A stretch of DNA of 8,125 nucleotides. Source: Devosia sp. (lineage in GTDB: Bacteria; Pseudomonadota; Alphaproteobacteria; Rhizobiales; Devosiaceae). Positions within the stretch are counted from its first letter, which is position 1; each line of letters opens with the position of its first letter. The notes under the pieces are model-generated. The model saw nothing but the letters and a program-made list of their open reading frames with translations. It ran no database searches and was not told where the DNA came from. A program made the position numbers and the translations under genes. Shown here piece by piece: positions 6,459 through 8,125 of this stretch. The DNA is taken from positions 1 to 8,125 of the forward strand of contig JANXSI010000199.1 in assembly GCA_025352765.1 (NCBI GenBank). The letters run 5' to 3'.

Positions 6459-7295
6459 TCAGATCATTTCGAGCGAGGTTTTGCGCCTGGGCGGCGGGAA
6501 CGCCGCATCGAGCGCCGCGAGGTCGGCGGCGGTGAGGACAATCTCGGCGGCGGCGGCGTTGTCGCGGACGTGCTGTGGATCGGTGGCCTTGGGAATGGCA
6601 ATGACATTGGGCTGGGCGAGCACGAAGGCGAGCGCGATCTGCGACGGGGTGACGCCGTGGGCTTTGGCGACCGCCTCGAGCCCGCGATGCTTGGCGAGCT
6701 GCCCCTGCTCAACCGGCGAATAGGCCATGATCGGGATCTTGTGGTCGGCCGACCAGCCGGTGAGGTCGTGCTCGATGCCGCGGCGGGTGAGGTTGTACAG
6801 CACCTGGTTTGCGGCGCAGGCGCTGCCACCCTTGTCCACCAGCTCCTCCATGTCGTCGACGTCGAAATTGGAGACACCCCAGTACCGGATCTTGCCGTCG
6901 GCCCGGAGCGCTTCGAAGCCCGCAATCGTCTCCTCGAGACCGTAGCGGCCGCGCCAGTGCAGCAGATAGAGATCGAGCCGGTCGGTACCGAGCCGCTTGA
7001 GGCTCCGCTCGCAGGCCGCAATGGTGCTGGCGCGGCTGGCGTTCGACGGCAGCACCTTGCTGACGAGGAACACCTCGTCGCGGCGGCCCTTGATGGCGTC
7101 GCCGGTGACCGTCTCGGCGCCGCCATCGGCGTACATTTCGGCGGTGTCGACGAGCGTCATGCCGAGTTCGAGGCCGAGCTGCAGGGCTTTGACCTCCGCA
7201 TCGTGGCTGCTCCGGCTCTCGCCCATCTTCCACGTCCCCTGGCCGAGCGCCGGCACGGTTTCGCCACCGGGAAGACTGATCGGCTGGATCGGCAT
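6459..7295 (-). CDS. Aldo/keto reductase, YeaE-like
   Basis: Cytosolic NAD(P)H-dependent oxidoreductase of the aldo/keto reductase superfamily, reducing aldehydes or ketones to alcohols. The protein has 278 residues with a complete (beta/alpha)8 barrel. The catalytic tetrad is intact: Asp50 and Tyr55 (in LVDTAEMYADGGAE), Lys80 (FLVSK) and His113 (YLLHW). Cofactor-site segments are GVSNF (140-144), NQV (163-165), AYSP (191-194) and IPKATDPQHVRDN (234-246). From memory, the whole sequence closely resembles E. coli YeaE, reported as a methylglyoxal reductase; the substrate here is unproven. The frame is open far upstream, opposite the recombinase gene. The ATG at 7295 is chosen because it has an AAAGGA Shine-Dalgarno seven bases upstream and gives the family N-terminus (MPIQPISLPGGETVPALGQG). 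It is divergent from xerC and could be co-transcribed with priA across a 62-bp gap. Confidence 0.95.
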   Translation of the reverse strand: MPIQPISLPGGETVPALGQGTWKMGESRSSHDAEVKALQLGLELGMTLVDTAEMYADGGAETVTGDAIKGRRDEVFLVSKVLPSNASRASTIAACERSLKRLGTDRLDLYLLHWRGRYGLEETIAGFEALRADGKIRYWGVSNFDVDDMEELVDKGGSACAANQVLYNLTRRGIEHDLTGWSADHKIPIMAYSPVEQGQLAKHRGLEAVAKAHGVTPSQIALAFVLAQPNVIAIPKATDPQHVRDNAAAAEIVLTAADLAALDAAFPPPRRKTSLEMI

Positions 7296-7361
7296 GTGGC
7301 GTCCTTTCAGAATGCTGTGATGATCAACGCGCGAGTAACGCCGAAGGTTTAGGGTCGGGCG
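7296..7361. promoter_or_regulatory. Short divergent spacer between the reductase and recombinase genes
   Basis: These 66 bp must hold the 5' signals of two divergent genes unless promoters lie inside the coding regions. Visible are the reductase Shine-Dalgarno (AAAGGA on the minus strand), an AGGG upstream of the recombinase ATG on the plus strand, and two AACGC copies (7326-7330 and 7337-7341). The copies are in direct orientation and 11 bp apart, about one helical turn. I see no convincing -35/-10 pair on either strand. Confidence 0.35.
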
Positions 7362-8125
7362 ATGACCAATACCGCCTTTCGCGTCGACGCCGATATCGAA
7401 ACCGAGCTCAAGCGGTGGACGCGCGACCTCGGCAGCGTCCGGCGGCTCGCCGCCAACACGCTCGACGCCTATGGCCGCGACGTCGGCCAGTTCCTCAATT
7501 TTCTCGCCGGCCATAGCGGCGGCGCGGTGTCGATCGCAACGCTGCGCGAGATGCGCGCGGCGGACCTCCGCGCCTTCATGGCCAAGCGCCGCGAGGGCGA
7601 GATCGAGCCGCGCTCGGTCGCCCGCTCGCTCTCGGCGATCAAGAGCTTCTTCCGCTTTTTGGAGCGCGAAGGGATCGTCTCGACCGAGGCGCTCAACACC
7701 GTGCGGACGCCCAAGTCCAAGAAGTCGCTCCCCAAGGCGCTGACCGTGCTCGAAGCCAAGGCAACCATCGCCACCACGGCCGAACTCGAGGACCGGCCGT
7801 GGGTCGCGGCGCGCGACATGGCGGTGCTGTCGCTCTGCTATGGCGCGGGCCTGCGTATCTCGGAGGCGCTGGCGGTCAGCCGCGCCGATCTCGACAGCGC
7901 CGCGCTCCGTGTCACCGGCAAGGGCGGCAAGACAAGGCTGGTGCCGCTGATCGATGCGGTGCGCCAGTCGGTCGAGGCGTATCTCAAACTCTGCCCGTTT
8001 CCGCTGACCCCGACGCAGCCGCTGTTCCGCGGCGTCAAGGGCGGCGTGCTGTCGCCGCGGCTGATCCAGATGCGGGTGGTGCAATTGCGCTCGGCGCTCG
8101 GCCTGCCGAAGAGCGCCACGCCGCA
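7362..8125 (+). CDS. xerC: Tyrosine recombinase XerC (partial, C-terminus beyond the window)
   Basis: Site-specific recombinase of the XerC/XerD type, which resolves chromosome dimers at dif during division. 254 residues are visible. The N-terminal SAM-like core-binding domain (about 12-105) contains the typical NTLDAYGRDVGQFLNFL and SVARSLSAIKSFFRFLEREG. The catalytic domain has Arg165 in GAGLRISEAL and the beta-hairpin Lys187 in GKGGKTRLVPL. The frame leaves the window at SATP, just where the HxLRH box would be expected, so the second catalytic arginine, the histidines and the nucleophilic tyrosine cannot be checked. The ATG is fixed by an in-frame TAG at 7350-7352 with no alternative start between. 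XerC rather than XerD is chosen mainly from the neighbourhood of priA, which I recall as common in Hyphomicrobiales. No phage or integron features suggest a mobile integrase. Confidence 0.85.
   Translation, partial: MTNTAFRVDADIETELKRWTRDLGSVRRLAANTLDAYGRDVGQFLNFLAGHSGGAVSIATLREMRAADLRAFMAKRREGEIEPRSVARSLSAIKSFFRFLEREGIVSTEALNTVRTPKSKKSLPKALTVLEAKATIATTAELEDRPWVAARDMAVLSLCYGAGLRISEALAVSRADLDSAALRVTGKGGKTRLVPLIDAVRQSVEAYLKLCPFPLTPTQPLFRGVKGGVLSPRLIQMRVVQLRSALGLPKSATP

Noticed and set aside
7296..8084. Upstream in-frame extension of the reductase to 541 codons
   Set aside because: The extension runs antisense through the recombinase gene. The reductase has a good Shine-Dalgarno and the family N-terminus at the ATG at 7295.
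7362..8125. The tyrosine recombinase as the integrase of a genomic island or integron
   Set aside because: There is no tRNA, att-like repeat, excisionase or cargo genes in view. The sequence and priA neighbourhood suit housekeeping XerC. Only the missing C-terminus and right flank could change this.

Overview
The window is an ordinary, gene-dense, GC-rich piece of chromosome from an alphaproteobacterium, most likely Hyphomicrobiales (a Devosia-like or rhizobial relative). The evidence is an F1-only ATP synthase cluster in the order delta-alpha-gamma-beta with no Fo genes beside it, priA immediately upstream of atpH, and protein sequences of typical alphaproteobacterial character. The genus is inference. 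I found no mobile element, CRISPR array, tRNA or rRNA, or novel multi-gene system.

Layout, left to right in window coordinates: atpD (beta, minus strand, C-terminal part cut by the left edge), atpG (gamma), atpA (alpha) and atpH (delta) occupy about 1-4032. All are on the minus strand and are transcribed right to left as atpH-atpA-atpG-atpD, with 47 bp, 33 bp and a 1-base TAATG overlap between them. About 195 bp separate atpH from the upstream gene. This stretch holds a candidate atp promoter, a leader hairpin with a short T tract, and a GC-rich hairpin after priA. priA (replication restart helicase) fills 4228-6396 on the minus strand. A YeaE-like aldo/keto reductase gene follows at 6459-7295, also minus. 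After a 66-bp divergent spacer, a XerC-type tyrosine recombinase starts at 7362 on the plus strand and runs off the right edge.

The four atp genes encode the catalytic F1 head (alpha, beta), the rotor shaft (gamma) and the peripheral-stalk connector (delta) of one enzyme. PriA (fork restart) and XerC (chromosome dimer resolution) both serve chromosome maintenance. The reductase has no obvious functional tie to either group.

The most useful annotation points are the probable TTG start of atpH, which removes a spurious 47-residue N-terminal extension, the hairpin in its leader, and the rejection of very long antisense reading frames opposite atpA/atpG and priA.
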